Below, piece by piece: positions 52,861 through 61,650 of a DNA stretch of 64,000 nucleotides (within the stretch, counting starts at the first letter, position 1; every line of letters starts with the position of its first letter). Origin of the DNA: Sporosarcina sp. FSL W8-0480. GTDB taxonomy: Bacteria; Bacillota; Bacilli; Bacillales_A; Planococcaceae. Made by a program: the position numbers and the translations under genes. The notes beneath the pieces were generated by a model. That model was not told the origin of the DNA and ran no database searches. It was given only the letters and a program-made list of their open reading frames with translations. The stretch spans positions 2,797,501-2,861,500 of the forward strand of contig NZ_CP150166.1 of assembly GCF_037963765.1 (NCBI RefSeq). Reading direction: 5' to 3'.

Positions 52861-53706
52861 TTACGCCTTCTGTTTCACCCAGCCAAGTCCCATTGAGCCT
52901 TCGCCTAAATGTGTGCCGATCACCGGGCCGAAATGGCTGATCGTGAATTCGACGTCTGGTAAAAGTGCTGACAGCTCTTCTTTCCAAGCTTCGGCTTCTT
53001 CCGGGCGGTTTGCATGGATGATTGCCGCTTCAAGGGGCATTTTCCCTGCGTCTTCCGCGAGCATGTCCGCGATTCGTTTCATCGCTTTTTTACGAGTGCG
53101 GATCTTTTCGAACGGCACGATCACTTTGTCGTGGAAATGAAGAATCGGCTTGACTTGAAGGAGTCCCCCAATCAATGCTTGCGCACCGGATAATCTACCG
53201 CCACGTTGTAGATGTGCGAGGTCGTCTACCATGAAATAAGCGCGCATCGTCTTTTTCATTTCATTGAGCTCCGCCATAATTTCATCAGGCGTTGCGCCTT
53301 CCTTCGCCATTTTTGCGGCTCTTATCACATAGAACCCTTGAATATAGCAGGACAGTTCGGAGTCGAATGCCCGAACGTCCACGCCTTCTGTCATTTCACC
53401 TGCCTGTACCGCGCCAGCGAACGTTCCGCTAATTCCGCTTGATAGATGGATTGAAATGATGGAATCATGGTCCTTCTTTAATGAGTCAAAAAGCTCGGCG
53501 AATTTCCCGACAGGTGGTTGGGAAGTTTTTGGTAGCGGCCCATCACCACGTACTTTATCATAAAATTCTTCAGACTTGAGGTCGACTTCTTCATCATATA
53601 CTTGTCCATCGATTGTCACCGTCAAAGGGATGACATGGATATCCAATTCTTTCACTATGTTTGAAGGCAAATATGCCGTACTATCCGTAACGATTGCTGT
53701 GTTCAC
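52861..53706 (-). CDS. DegV-family fatty acid-binding protein
   Basis: 281 residues from GTG 53706 (VNTAIVTDSTAYLP), which has GGGAGTG six bases upstream; the frame continues to 53823 without a ribosome site. DegV N-domain with SQPPVGKFAELF and the fatty acid pocket SSGISGTFAGA, C-domain with DLAHLQRGGRLSGAQALIG. Such FakB proteins hand fatty acids to the FakA kinase. Matches the place of B. subtilis yviA next to comFA. Confidence 0.92.
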   Translation of the reverse strand: MNTAIVTDSTAYLPSNIVKELDIHVIPLTVTIDGQVYDEEVDLKSEEFYDKVRGDGPLPKTSQPPVGKFAELFDSLKKDHDSIISIHLSSGISGTFAGAVQAGEMTEGVDVRAFDSELSCYIQGFYVIRAAKMAKEGATPDEIMAELNEMKKTMRAYFMVDDLAHLQRGGRLSGAQALIGGLLQVKPILHFHDKVIVPFEKIRTRKKAMKRIADMLAEDAGKMPLEAAIIHANRPEEAEAWKEELSALLPDVEFTISHFGPVIGTHLGEGSMGLGWVKQKA

Positions 53707-53882
53707 TTGTATCACTCCCGAATAACATTCTACCCGAAATGTGTCGAAAGGACAAAAGCGAAAGGTTTTTGAATCAGCTTGGTTCAAATACTTTAAGTAT
53801 ACTAATTTTTTAATTATTATCATAGCGGCAACTTCCGAAAAATGATATGTTTAGAGTAGTTTTTACAAATGGGGGTTTTATA

Positions 53883-54659
53883 ATGGAAACGCTTTTATAT
53901 GAACAAGAGGGGCATATTGCGCGGGTGACGCTTCATAGACCGGATGCAATGAATGCGTTCAATTACGATATGTTGACGGAGCTTAGCATGGTTGTCGAGT
54001 CAATTCGCATTAATCCTGATATCCGTGTTGTAATTTTTACAGGAGCTGGAGATCGTGCGTTCAGTGTGGGGGCTGATTTGAAGGAAAGAAGGCTGTTGAC
54101 CGATGAGCAGGTGAAGCGTAATGTTTTTAAAATCAGTGAAGTGTTTACGATGGTTGAAAACTTGCCCCAGCCGACGATTGCGGTGTTGAATGGCTATGCA
54201 TTTGGAGGAGGCATGGAGCTTGCCCTCGCTTGTGATTTCCGTTTTGCGGTCGATACGGCAGTGATGGGATTGACGGAAACAAGTCTTGCGATCATTCCTG
54301 GAGCTGGTGGAACGCAGCGCTTGCCAAGATTGATCGGTCAAGCGAAAGCGCTTGAACTCATTTTGACGGCAAGGAGATTGGATGCGAAATCTGCATTGCA
54401 ATATGGCATTTTGACGAATGTGGCTGTTGCTGCGGACATGCCGGAGTTGTTGGACCGGTTCACGGGTGAATTGCTTCGCAACGGACCGATCGCGTTGCAA
54501 CAGGCGAAGTTTGCGATCAAGCATGGGATGAATGCGGATTTACAGACTGGGCTTGCGATTGAGCGAAAGGCGTATGAGATTACGATTCCGTCGGAGGATC
54601 GACTTGAGGCTCTATCTGCGTTTGCGGAGAAGAGGAAACCGGAGTTTAAAGGGAAGTAA
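53883..54659 (+). CDS. Enoyl-CoA hydratase/isomerase
   Basis: Crotonase fold, 258 residues. VTLHRPDAMNAFN opening, oxyanion hole AGDRAFSVGADLKER and GYAFGGGMELALACDFR, and the catalytic Glu region ETSLAIIPGAGGTQRLPR (one of the two crotonase Glu is seen). Hydrates trans-2-enoyl-CoA, most likely in fatty or branched acid breakdown. ATG 53883 is used since GGGGG is seven bases upstream; the earlier ATG 53847 has none. Stand-alone on the plus strand. Confidence 0.93.
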   Translation: METLLYEQEGHIARVTLHRPDAMNAFNYDMLTELSMVVESIRINPDIRVVIFTGAGDRAFSVGADLKERRLLTDEQVKRNVFKISEVFTMVENLPQPTIAVLNGYAFGGGMELALACDFRFAVDTAVMGLTETSLAIIPGAGGTQRLPRLIGQAKALELILTARRLDAKSALQYGILTNVAVAADMPELLDRFTGELLRNGPIALQQAKFAIKHGMNADLQTGLAIERKAYEITIPSEDRLEALSAFAEKRKPEFKGK

Positions 54660-54673
54660 TTTTAGATAGATAG

Positions 54674-54707
54674 CGGGTAGGTATAGGGATTTTCCTATTC
54701 CTACCCG
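54674..54707 (+). terminator. Terminator after enoyl-CoA hydratase gene
   Basis: CGGGTAGGtatAGG/CCTattCCTACCCG stem and eight T on the plus strand. Confidence 0.92.
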
Positions 54708-54725
54708 TTTTTTTTAAGGACGCGA

Positions 54726-55019
54726 CGTATCACAATGTAAACGGCTTGTATCACAACGTAAACCGCTCGTATCACAACGTAAACACCCCGTATCACAACG
54801 TAAACGCCCCGTATCGCAACGTAAACGCCGTATCACAACGTAAACGCCCCGTATCGCAACGTAAAAGCTTCGTATCACAACGTAAGCGCTCCGTATCACA
54901 ATGTAAACACCGTATCACAACGTAAACTACTCGTATCACAACGTAAACGCCTCGTATCGAAACGTAAACACCCCGTATCGCAACGTAATCGCTTCGTATC
55001 ACAACGTACTCAGTTAATC
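54726..55019. repeat. Tandem repeat family B, 14 units of mostly 21 bp
   Basis: Fourteen units of tatcacaacgtaaacgccccg type, 21 bp each with two of 19 bp. The first 13 bp are almost invariant, the last eight vary. Lies between convergent genes (enoyl-CoA hydratase and TetR) and their terminators. Two short open frames on the minus strand are by-products of the period. Confidence 0.92.
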
Positions 55020-55026
55020 CCATAAA

Positions 55027-55051
55027 AAAAGAAGGTATGGAACCTTCTTTT
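55027..55051 (-). terminator. Terminator after the TetR gene
   Basis: AAAAGAAGG/CCTTCTTTT stem with seven-base loop and seven T on the minus strand. Confidence 0.88.
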
Positions 55052-55053
55052 AC

Positions 55054-55698
55054 TCAATTCTCAGCTTTTAGGCCTTTCACAAGGAATGTGATCATTGTAT
55101 TGATCTCTTCTTCATCATTCCAGCTCGCACCGATGACGTATTTTGTGGCGAAATGGCCCATGATTGTTGAAACTGTCAGGCGGATGACGGTTGTAGCGGG
55201 CATGTTAGCGATTTGCCCCTTCTTTTGGTAATGCTCAATGATTTGAACGAAGCGATTGAGCACCTTCTTTCCGATGTGTTCAATGAATTGCTCACGTAGT
55301 TCTTGGTGGAACGGAATCTCTTGCAGGAAGATTTGGACGACTTTCAGGTTTTTCTCAAGGAATTCCTGCCTGTTTTTTATCATGGCACGAAGGAAGTCCT
55401 CGAAGTGCTCGAATTCCTTATCCAAAACTTTGTTTATGTCTTTGATGATGAATGGAGCCATCATTTTGACCATCATCGGGGTGACGATGGATAGTAACAA
55501 TTCTTTTTTCGTTTTGTAATGGCGGAATATGGTGCCTTCCGCGACACCCGCTTTTTTAGCGATTTCGTTTGTCGATGAAGCGGCGAAGCCCTTTTCTGCG
55601 AACAATTCGGTAGCTGCGACGAGGATTTGCTTTTGTTTTTCAGTTAGGCTTTCATCTTCCTGTAGCATTTCTTCAATTAAATCATTTTGTTCGGTCAT
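55054..55698 (-). CDS. TetR/AcrR-family repressor
   Basis: 214 residues. N-terminal HTH (about 20-65: ILVAATELFAEKGFAASSTNEIAKKAGVAEGTIFRHYKTKKELL), helical ligand domain after. Lies directly downstream of, and co-directional with, a broken ABC exporter gene whose upstream region carries two copies of a near-palindromic TetR-like operator, so it probably represses that promoter and itself. Confidence 0.93.
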   Translation of the reverse strand: MTEQNDLIEEMLQEDESLTEKQKQILVAATELFAEKGFAASSTNEIAKKAGVAEGTIFRHYKTKKELLLSIVTPMMVKMMAPFIIKDINKVLDKEFEHFEDFLRAMIKNRQEFLEKNLKVVQIFLQEIPFHQELREQFIEHIGKKVLNRFVQIIEHYQKKGQIANMPATTVIRLTVSTIMGHFATKYVIGASWNDEEEINTMITFLVKGLKAEN

Positions 55699-55708
55699 GA
55701 TTGTCTCC

Positions 55709-56542
55709 TTATATTTTGCGATATTTTCGTAGGACCATAATATTTACTGCGACGAACAGTAGGCAAAATCCAAATAACACAAGCAAATTAGGATAGATTT
55801 CGCTCCATCCATACCCCCTTACCATGACGTCGCGCAGTGCTTCGGCGGCGTAATAAAGAGGGGTCAGAACACCTATCCAACTTAGCCATTCGGCAATCGT
55901 CTCTAAGTTGAAAAGTCCCGAGAAAAAGACTTGCGGGATTACAACGGCTTCATCCATTACATGCGTTGTGACGATAAGTGTTTTGCCTTGTTCCTATAAA
56001 TCAGTGAATGCTATCCAATTGCTTTTTCGAAGGACAGGGTCGATGCCGACAGTCGGCTCGTCAAGGATCAACAATTCAGGTTCATGAAGTAGCGCGATGG
56101 CGAGCGACAGCCTTCTTTTCATCCCGCCGGAATAATTGGACACTAATTTTGTAACGTCTCCGGAAAGCTTAACAAGTTCCATCACTTCCTTGATACGCTG
56201 TGATTGTTTCTGCCCTTTTAACCCGTAGAGTTCGGAGAAGAATTGAAGATTTTCCTTTGCAGATAGGTCTTCGTATAGGGCATCCGATTGGGCCATATAA
56301 CCAATCCGCTTGATCAGTTGCAAGGAAGGCATTTTTTCCTGGAATAAATAATTCTCTCCCTTGGTTGGTTCATCAAGGCCAGATAATTCCTTCACCAATG
56401 TTGTCTTTCCAGCTCCGGAAGGACCTAATAAGCCGAAAATTTCTCCCTCGCTGATTTCTAGACTAATGTCTTGTAGGACGACATGCTTTCCGAAACTTTT
56501 GGAGACATTTCGGATAGAGACACAAACTTGCTTATCATTCAT
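55709..56542 (-). pseudogene. Decayed ABC-2 exporter: ATPase fused to permease end, with in-frame stop
   Basis: The reading frame starts as a normal drug/lantibiotic-type ABC ATPase (Walker A GPSGAGKTT, signature NYSGGMKRRLS, Walker B LLILDEPTVGID), reaches an amber stop at 55994-55996, and then goes on in the same frame with EQGKTLIVTTHVMDEA, the H-loop of the same ATPase. Right after MDEA it jumps to VVIPQVFFSGLFNLETIAEWLSW, the C-terminal end of an ABC-2 permease. So an in-frame deletion removed the ATPase tail and most of the permease, and a nonsense mutation followed. The two fragments (ATPase 182 codons, permease 82) cannot form a working exporter. Confidence 0.9.
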
Positions 56543-56560
56543 GGAAAGTCACCTCTTTTT

Positions 56561-56576
56561 GTGAGTGATTACTCAC
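56561..56576. promoter_or_regulatory. TetR-type operator, copy 1
   Basis: GTGAGTGATTACTCAC, a near-perfect palindrome 19 bp upstream of the ABC gene start, in the likely promoter region. Confidence 0.75.
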
Positions 56577-56608
56577 TTTAGATTAATAGATTGTAAGAGG
56601 TTTGTAAA

Positions 56609-56623
56609 GTGAGTAATCACTCA
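56609..56623. promoter_or_regulatory. TetR-type operator, copy 2
   Basis: GTGAGTAATCACTCA; its TGAGTAATCACTCA core is the exact reverse complement of the core of copy 1, 48 bp away. Confidence 0.75.
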
Positions 56624-56680
56624 TTTTATTTGTAATTAAATGTGTTCAAATTACCATGTGCAAGTCCTTCAAAAGTGGAG

Positions 56681-56724
56681 AAAAGGCAAAATCCTCTCGT
56701 TTTTTCAGGAGGATTTTGCCTTTT
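56681..56724 (-). terminator. Terminator after the RimL-like GNAT gene
   Basis: AAAAGGCAAAATCCTC/GAGGATTTTGCCTTTT perfect 15-16 bp stem, overlapping the gene end. Confidence 0.88.
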
Positions 56725-57272
56725 CAAGCTTTTATTTTCTGTTGTTCCCATTCTTCCCGCAACATGCCCATCCGGATGGAGTCATAATAAACGTCGTTCC
56801 AGAAACGCACTTTGCGGATACGCGCTTCCATTGTCATGCCTAATTTTTCAGCGACACGGATCATCCGCACGTTACCGGACCAAGTTGTGAGACCGACGCG
56901 GACCAGCGGCATTTCATTGAATAAATGATCGATCCACATAGTGAGGGCTTTCGTTCCAAAACCGCCGCTCCAATATTTAGGCTCGTATATGAGGATGCCC
57001 ATTTCGAGCCAAAGGGACGGCTCGTGCTCCCAATAATAGCTGAGCATGCCGATTAGTTCGCCGTCCACCTCGATACCCCAATAATCATCTTGTCCAACGA
57101 GTTTATCTTTTCGCTCCAAATAGGTTTCATAATCGAGCGTGTAATGTGGGTAATACGGGGCATCCCATTTCTTCCATTCTGGATTTTCATCTTTGAAAGT
57201 GAGTTCCCACATACGCCGCAAGTCATCTTCTTTAATCGGGCGGATCGTAACGCCCTCAAGTGTATAAGTCAA
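56724..57272 (-). CDS. GNAT acetyltransferase, RimJ/RimL type
   Basis: 182 residues with the RimJ/RimL pattern: VTIRPIKEDDL opening, LEMGILIYEPKYWSGGFGTKAL acetyl-CoA loop and RVGLTTWSGNVRMIRVAEKLGM. May acetylate a protein N-terminus or a small molecule. Ends 17 bp after the S9 peptidase gene begins its upstream run; likely co-transcribed with it. Confidence 0.88.
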   Translation of the reverse strand: MTYTLEGVTIRPIKEDDLRRMWELTFKDENPEWKKWDAPYYPHYTLDYETYLERKDKLVGQDDYWGIEVDGELIGMLSYYWEHEPSLWLEMGILIYEPKYWSGGFGTKALTMWIDHLFNEMPLVRVGLTTWSGNVRMIRVAEKLGMTMEARIRKVRFWNDVYYDSIRMGMLREEWEQQKIKA

Positions 57273-57288
57273 ACTGTGTCCTCCGAAA

Positions 57289-59259
57289 TTATAAGTATTT
57301 CGCGAACCAGCCCGTCATCTCATTTAGTCTTTCGATTCGCAGATTCGGTGCACCGGTCCGCGATAGATTATGGTCTGCATCAGGGAATCTGACGAATTCA
57401 GTCTCTTTCCCCATGCTCTTTAACGTAATATAAAGCTGTTCTGCCTGTTCAATCGGGCAACGGAAATCCCTCTCAGAGTGGAGGATCAATAATGGAGTCT
57501 CCACATTTTCCGCATATTTCAACGGAGAATGCTTCCATAATGTTTCTACATCTTTCATATCCGCTGCAATTTGCCATTCGCTGAAGTAATATCCGATATC
57601 GGAAACACCGAAGAAGCTGATCCAGTTACAGATGGAACGCTGTGTAACAGCCGCTTTGAAACGGTTTGTATGACCGACAATCCAGTTCGTCATGAAACCG
57701 CCATAGCTTCCACCAGTCACGCCAAGACGGTCTGCGTCAATCCATTCATTGTCGGACAGTGCAGAGTCGACAGCCGCCATAATATCCTCATAGTCGCCGC
57801 CACCGTAATCACCGCGAACAGCGTCAACAAATTCCTGGCTGTATCCGTGGCTTCCGCGAGGGTTGATGTACAGGACACCATATCCACTTGCCGCGAACAA
57901 CTGCATTTCATGGAAGAATGTGTTGCCGTACATTGCGTGTGGACCGCCATGGATATTGACGATTAACGGGTATTTCTCCCCTTCTTCAAACGTGGACGGT
58001 TTCATGAGCCAGCCATGCACATCCCAATCTTTAGGCCCTTTAAACGTGATTGCTTCCGGTTGAACAAGCTTCACTTCCTGTAAGTAATCGTCATTGAATG
58101 AAGTGAGGGCTTTCCTTTCTCCCGTTGCGATTGCCATTTCATAAATTTCGCCTGGATGTACAGGATCACTAATAGCAACTAAAGCAAAATCACCTTCCGC
58201 ATTCACATCATATCCATAGACATGCTCGTTTTCCGGCGTTGCTGGATACAACTCCCCTTCAAGTGTTCCGAAATAGAGACGGACGTCACCCATCGTTGAA
58301 AGCTGGAAGTAGAGGTCATTGTCTTTCGTCCATACGACACTTGGTGCACTTGCTGATTGCTGGTGGTCCGCAACTGTATAATCCCCGACAGGCGCATCGA
58401 TGCTTTCCGTAATATTAATCGTATTGCCCCTTCTTGTATCGTAAACAAATAAGTGGCCATGTGAAGCATTTTGGTATGCACGGTTCGAACCGACGAATGC
58501 AATATAATTGTCATCCAATGAAAAACGTGCCCCGCCATAATAGCCCTCTTCCTCAATGATTACCGTTTCTTCCTTCGTTTCCACATTCACCAAAAAGAGC
58601 GGCTGACGGAATTCATGGTCCAAGTTTTCCTTCCGGTTCACGCCAATGACAAGGTGTTGTCCGTCATATGAAACGGCTTGTAGTGAATACTGGAAATTTC
58701 CTTCAGTGAATTGAGTGATTTCCTCGGTTTCAAGGTCAACACAACCGATTTGCTTGTATGAATCCTGTGGCAGTAAACCGACGCCATCCATTTTGTACTT
58801 CATTTTTGTAACGCGTACTGGTTCAGGTTTCTTTTTATCGTTCTTTTCTTCTTTGAAACTGAAGTCTCTGCCTTCTTTAAGGGATGCATCAAACCAGATT
58901 TTCGTCCCACAAGGAGACCACTCGAAGCTTGAAACGCCTTTATCAAGTGACGTCACTTTTTTGGCTTCTCCACCGCGCGCGGGTAGAATATATAGCTGAT
59001 TCTTGTCGTCGCGATTCGATAAGAAAGCGATCTGCTTTCCGTCCACTGACCATTTCGGTGAGCTGACACGGTGATTTCCATGCGTCCATTGTGTCACTTC
59101 TTTTGTAGATAGGTCGATATGGTACAAATTTGAAATGTATTTATTATCCTCTTCGTCAATATGCGTTTTGATGAACAGAGCTTCTTTCCCGTCAGGTGAT
59201 AACTGTGGGTTTGTGACGGATTGTAGTTTAAATAGATCGTCTACTTGTAGGTTTCTCAT
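57289..59259 (-). CDS. S9 family peptidase (acyl-aminoacyl/dipeptidyl peptidase)
   Basis: 656 residues. N-terminal seven-bladed beta-propeller with WD40-like PD40 repeats (SPDGKEALFI, SPKWSVDGKQIAFLSN, about 1-390), C-terminal alpha/beta hydrolase with nucleophile Ser in GGSYGGFMTNW, Asp in HSERDFRCP and His in PDADHNLSR. Cytosolic; it removes short N-terminal peptides from oligopeptides. GGGGG precedes ATG 59259. Confidence 0.94.
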   Translation of the reverse strand: MRNLQVDDLFKLQSVTNPQLSPDGKEALFIKTHIDEEDNKYISNLYHIDLSTKEVTQWTHGNHRVSSPKWSVDGKQIAFLSNRDDKNQLYILPARGGEAKKVTSLDKGVSSFEWSPCGTKIWFDASLKEGRDFSFKEEKNDKKKPEPVRVTKMKYKMDGVGLLPQDSYKQIGCVDLETEEITQFTEGNFQYSLQAVSYDGQHLVIGVNRKENLDHEFRQPLFLVNVETKEETVIIEEEGYYGGARFSLDDNYIAFVGSNRAYQNASHGHLFVYDTRRGNTINITESIDAPVGDYTVADHQQSASAPSVVWTKDNDLYFQLSTMGDVRLYFGTLEGELYPATPENEHVYGYDVNAEGDFALVAISDPVHPGEIYEMAIATGERKALTSFNDDYLQEVKLVQPEAITFKGPKDWDVHGWLMKPSTFEEGEKYPLIVNIHGGPHAMYGNTFFHEMQLFAASGYGVLYINPRGSHGYSQEFVDAVRGDYGGGDYEDIMAAVDSALSDNEWIDADRLGVTGGSYGGFMTNWIVGHTNRFKAAVTQRSICNWISFFGVSDIGYYFSEWQIAADMKDVETLWKHSPLKYAENVETPLLILHSERDFRCPIEQAEQLYITLKSMGKETEFVRFPDADHNLSRTGAPNLRIERLNEMTGWFAKYL

Positions 59260-59336
59260 ATGGAATTCCCCCTTTTTTTCTATTCTACATATTTCGACAC
59301 CCGTAACAGTTATTCCTTCTTCTTTTTTAAATTTTT

Positions 59337-60428
59337 TTAAATTTTATTTCCGACGTATAAAGATTGCGGTCGGAAAATGGTGTTATCACCTTGTTGTTCG
59401 ATAGCATGCGCGGTCCAGCCGACCATTCTTGCGGCGCTGAATGCGGGTGTGAACAGTTCGGGCGGCATATTGATGGCCCGCATGATGGCAGCCGCGTAGT
59501 ATTCAACATTTGTGTATAATTCCCTGCCCGGTTTATATGTTTTTAGCAAGTCGATAATTTCCTTTTCCGCCGCCGTCGCAAGATCCAACCACTTATCTTT
59601 TCCGGCCAACGTTTGGCATTTCTTCCTAAGTAAAATCGAGCGAGGATCTTCCGTCTTATAGACCCGATGCCCGAATCCCATTATTCGCTCGCCGTTTTTC
59701 AGTTTTTGTTCGATGACTGGTCGAATATTATTTTGGGTACCTATTTCCTCTAAAAGATCGATCACTCCTGAGGGCGCTCCTCCATGTAATGGACCTTTCA
59801 TTGCTCCAAGAGCAGAAGTGACAGCCGCTGTCAAATCGGATTCCGTAGAAATCGTGACTCTTCCAGCGAAAGTAGAGGCATTCATGCCATGCTCCATCGT
59901 CAGTTTCAAGTATGTCTCAAGCGCTTCAACGTGAACATCAGCAGGTTTTTCACCATTCAGCATCCAAAGGAAATTGGCAGTATGCGATAGATTTTCATCC
60001 GATTCAACAATCGGCAATCGATTCACATTCCTGTAATGCCTAACGATGATAACGGGCAATACAGCGGTGAGGATAATCGCCTGTTCATCTATCGGCTTTT
60101 CCTTGAATTCGCTTTGTCCATATGCCGAGATGGCGGTTCGGATTGCATCCATTAACGCGATATCTTTCGGTAAGATGTCGATAAGGGAAGCAATATGTTC
60201 TGGAAGTTTTCTGCCTTCCATCATCTTCGACTTCAATAAATTCAGTTCTTCTCCGTCTGGGAATTTACCATGCCATAGAAGATAAGCCAATTCTTCAAAT
60301 GAATGATCCGGGACCAACTCGCCTACTTGAATCCCCCTATATCTGAGTTCCCCCAACTCACCGTCAACCGACGCGATCTTCGTATGAACTGCCACAACAT
60401 CTTTCAAACCTCTGTTAAACATGTTCAT
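59337..60428 (-). CDS. citA: Citrate synthase (CitA-like)
   Basis: Condenses acetyl-CoA with oxaloacetate; 363 residues, the short Gram-positive type. ELRYRGIQVGELV opening, active His residues in GPLHGGAPSG and MGFGHRVYK, Arg in the NVEYYAA-to-RMVGWTAHAIEQ end. It may also accept propionyl-CoA (2-methylcitrate synthase relatives). Divergent from a LysR gene, exactly as citA/citR in B. subtilis, which suggests the minor citrate synthase. ATG 60428 follows AGGAGG; a first in-frame ATG precedes one codon. Confidence 0.93.
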   Translation of the reverse strand: MNMFNRGLKDVVAVHTKIASVDGELGELRYRGIQVGELVPDHSFEELAYLLWHGKFPDGEELNLLKSKMMEGRKLPEHIASLIDILPKDIALMDAIRTAISAYGQSEFKEKPIDEQAIILTAVLPVIIVRHYRNVNRLPIVESDENLSHTANFLWMLNGEKPADVHVEALETYLKLTMEHGMNASTFAGRVTISTESDLTAAVTSALGAMKGPLHGGAPSGVIDLLEEIGTQNNIRPVIEQKLKNGERIMGFGHRVYKTEDPRSILLRKKCQTLAGKDKWLDLATAAEKEIIDLLKTYKPGRELYTNVEYYAAAIMRAINMPPELFTPAFSAARMVGWTAHAIEQQGDNTIFRPQSLYVGNKI

Positions 60429-60526
60429 TCCTCCTTTTCTTTTAGTATAAAGGAGGTATATAATTAATTAAATTGAATGTTTACTATTGAATTAATTAAC
60501 TTTATTAATTAAAAAGGAGAGGTTGA
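60429..60526. promoter_or_regulatory. citA/citR divergent promoter region
   Basis: 98 bp of very AT-rich DNA with repeated attaattaa motifs (60461, 60494 and 60508 regions) that read as T-N11-A half sites of a LysR regulator. Both genes have ribosome sites inside it; the exact promoters cannot be set by eye. Confidence 0.6.
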
Positions 60527-61408
60527 ATGGATACTCAATGGCTACGAACCTTTATCATAGCGGCGGAAGAACTGAACTTCAGGAAAGCTTCGGAAAAACT
60601 CATGCTGTCCCAACCAAGTGTGACCGTACAAATCCGGCTGTTGGAAGAGCATTTAGGCATACAGCTATTTGACCGGATCAATCGACGCGTATCGCTGACG
60701 GAAGCCGGACGATTGTTTTATGACGAAGCAATAGGCTTAATGCAGAAGTTAGATGAAAGCGTGGACCGATTGCATGCATTTGCGCAAGGCTATCGACGGA
60801 ATTGGACGATTGCAATTTCACCGTTAATGGCAGAAACGATTTTGCCCTATTTTTTGAGGACCTTCATGGAACGTCACGGGGAAGTCGAATTGACGATCCG
60901 GGTGGAGGAATCAGAAATGATCGAACGACTTGTCGACAGCGGCGAAGTGAACTTAGGCATTTCAGCGCTCAACGCAACACTAAAGGATATTGAATCCCAT
61001 CGCATCTACGAGGATCCAATTGTCTTTGTCATGCCGACTGACAGCTATGACGAAGAAAGCGGGCCACAAATCGATGTAAAAGAGGCGTTAATCAATAATT
61101 ACTTGCTCACCCATCATCACCCCGTCTACTGGGATGAATTGCTTTTCACATTAAACAAGCACATCCCGGGCATTCGGACAATGAAAGTAACACAAACCCA
61201 TATTGCCAAACGGTTCATCCAGGAAGGAATCGGCGTCTCATTCCTCCCCCATTCAATCGTGCGCCGTGAATTAATGGAAGGAAGACTCATGAGACCATAC
61301 TTCGACCTCTTCCCCCTCCCCTCCGTCGCCACCTTTATCCTCTTAAAAAAGAAAGGCGACCTCGAAGAAGAATTCATCCGAGAGATTTCCGGATTCTATT
61401 TTGGATAA
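60527..61408 (+). CDS. citR: LysR-family regulator CitR-like
   Basis: 293 residues. N-terminal winged HTH (TFIIAAEELNFRKASEKLMLSQPSVTVQIRLLEEHLGIQLFDR) and C-terminal LysR substrate domain (about 90-290). Divergent from citrate synthase, as B. subtilis CitR, a repressor of citA. AAGGAGAGG precedes ATG 60527. Confidence 0.92.
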   Translation: MDTQWLRTFIIAAEELNFRKASEKLMLSQPSVTVQIRLLEEHLGIQLFDRINRRVSLTEAGRLFYDEAIGLMQKLDESVDRLHAFAQGYRRNWTIAISPLMAETILPYFLRTFMERHGEVELTIRVEESEMIERLVDSGEVNLGISALNATLKDIESHRIYEDPIVFVMPTDSYDEESGPQIDVKEALINNYLLTHHHPVYWDELLFTLNKHIPGIRTMKVTQTHIAKRFIQEGIGVSFLPHSIVRRELMEGRLMRPYFDLFPLPSVATFILLKKKGDLEEEFIREISGFYFG

Positions 61409-61502
61409 TGTACTAATTTGCGCGGAGAGTAATAGCGTACTGTCGTTTCTAATTCGCGAAAAGTGCCTTTGACAAACAAATTATTTAAAATGGGGGCCGG
61501 CT

Positions 61503-61630
61503 TTATGCCTGATTTCGGGGATTTATGAGGTTTTAAATGGATTTATGCGTAAGTTCCGGAGTTTATGAACTTTTGTAGCGATTTATGCTTCTTTGGAGGA
61601 ATTTATGCGTATTTTGAAGATTTATTACCT
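61503..61630. repeat. Tandem repeat family C, array 3
   Basis: Six units at an exact 20-bp step, all opening tttatg (tttatgcctgatttcgggga, tttatgcgtaagttccggag and others) and then one decayed unit. Between convergent LysR and ligase genes. Confidence 0.9.
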
Positions 61631-61650
61631 TTTCATGTAAAATACTCTCC

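Noticed and set aside
54000..54524. 174-codon minus-strand frame
   Set aside because: Antisense shadow of the enoyl-CoA hydratase gene; Arg/Ser/His-rich composition and no ribosome site.
54714..55023. Two minus-strand frames with VVIRGVY/LRCDTG repeats
   Set aside because: Translation of repeat family B in two phases; both phases are open, which is a property of the repeat and not of a gene. No ribosome site.
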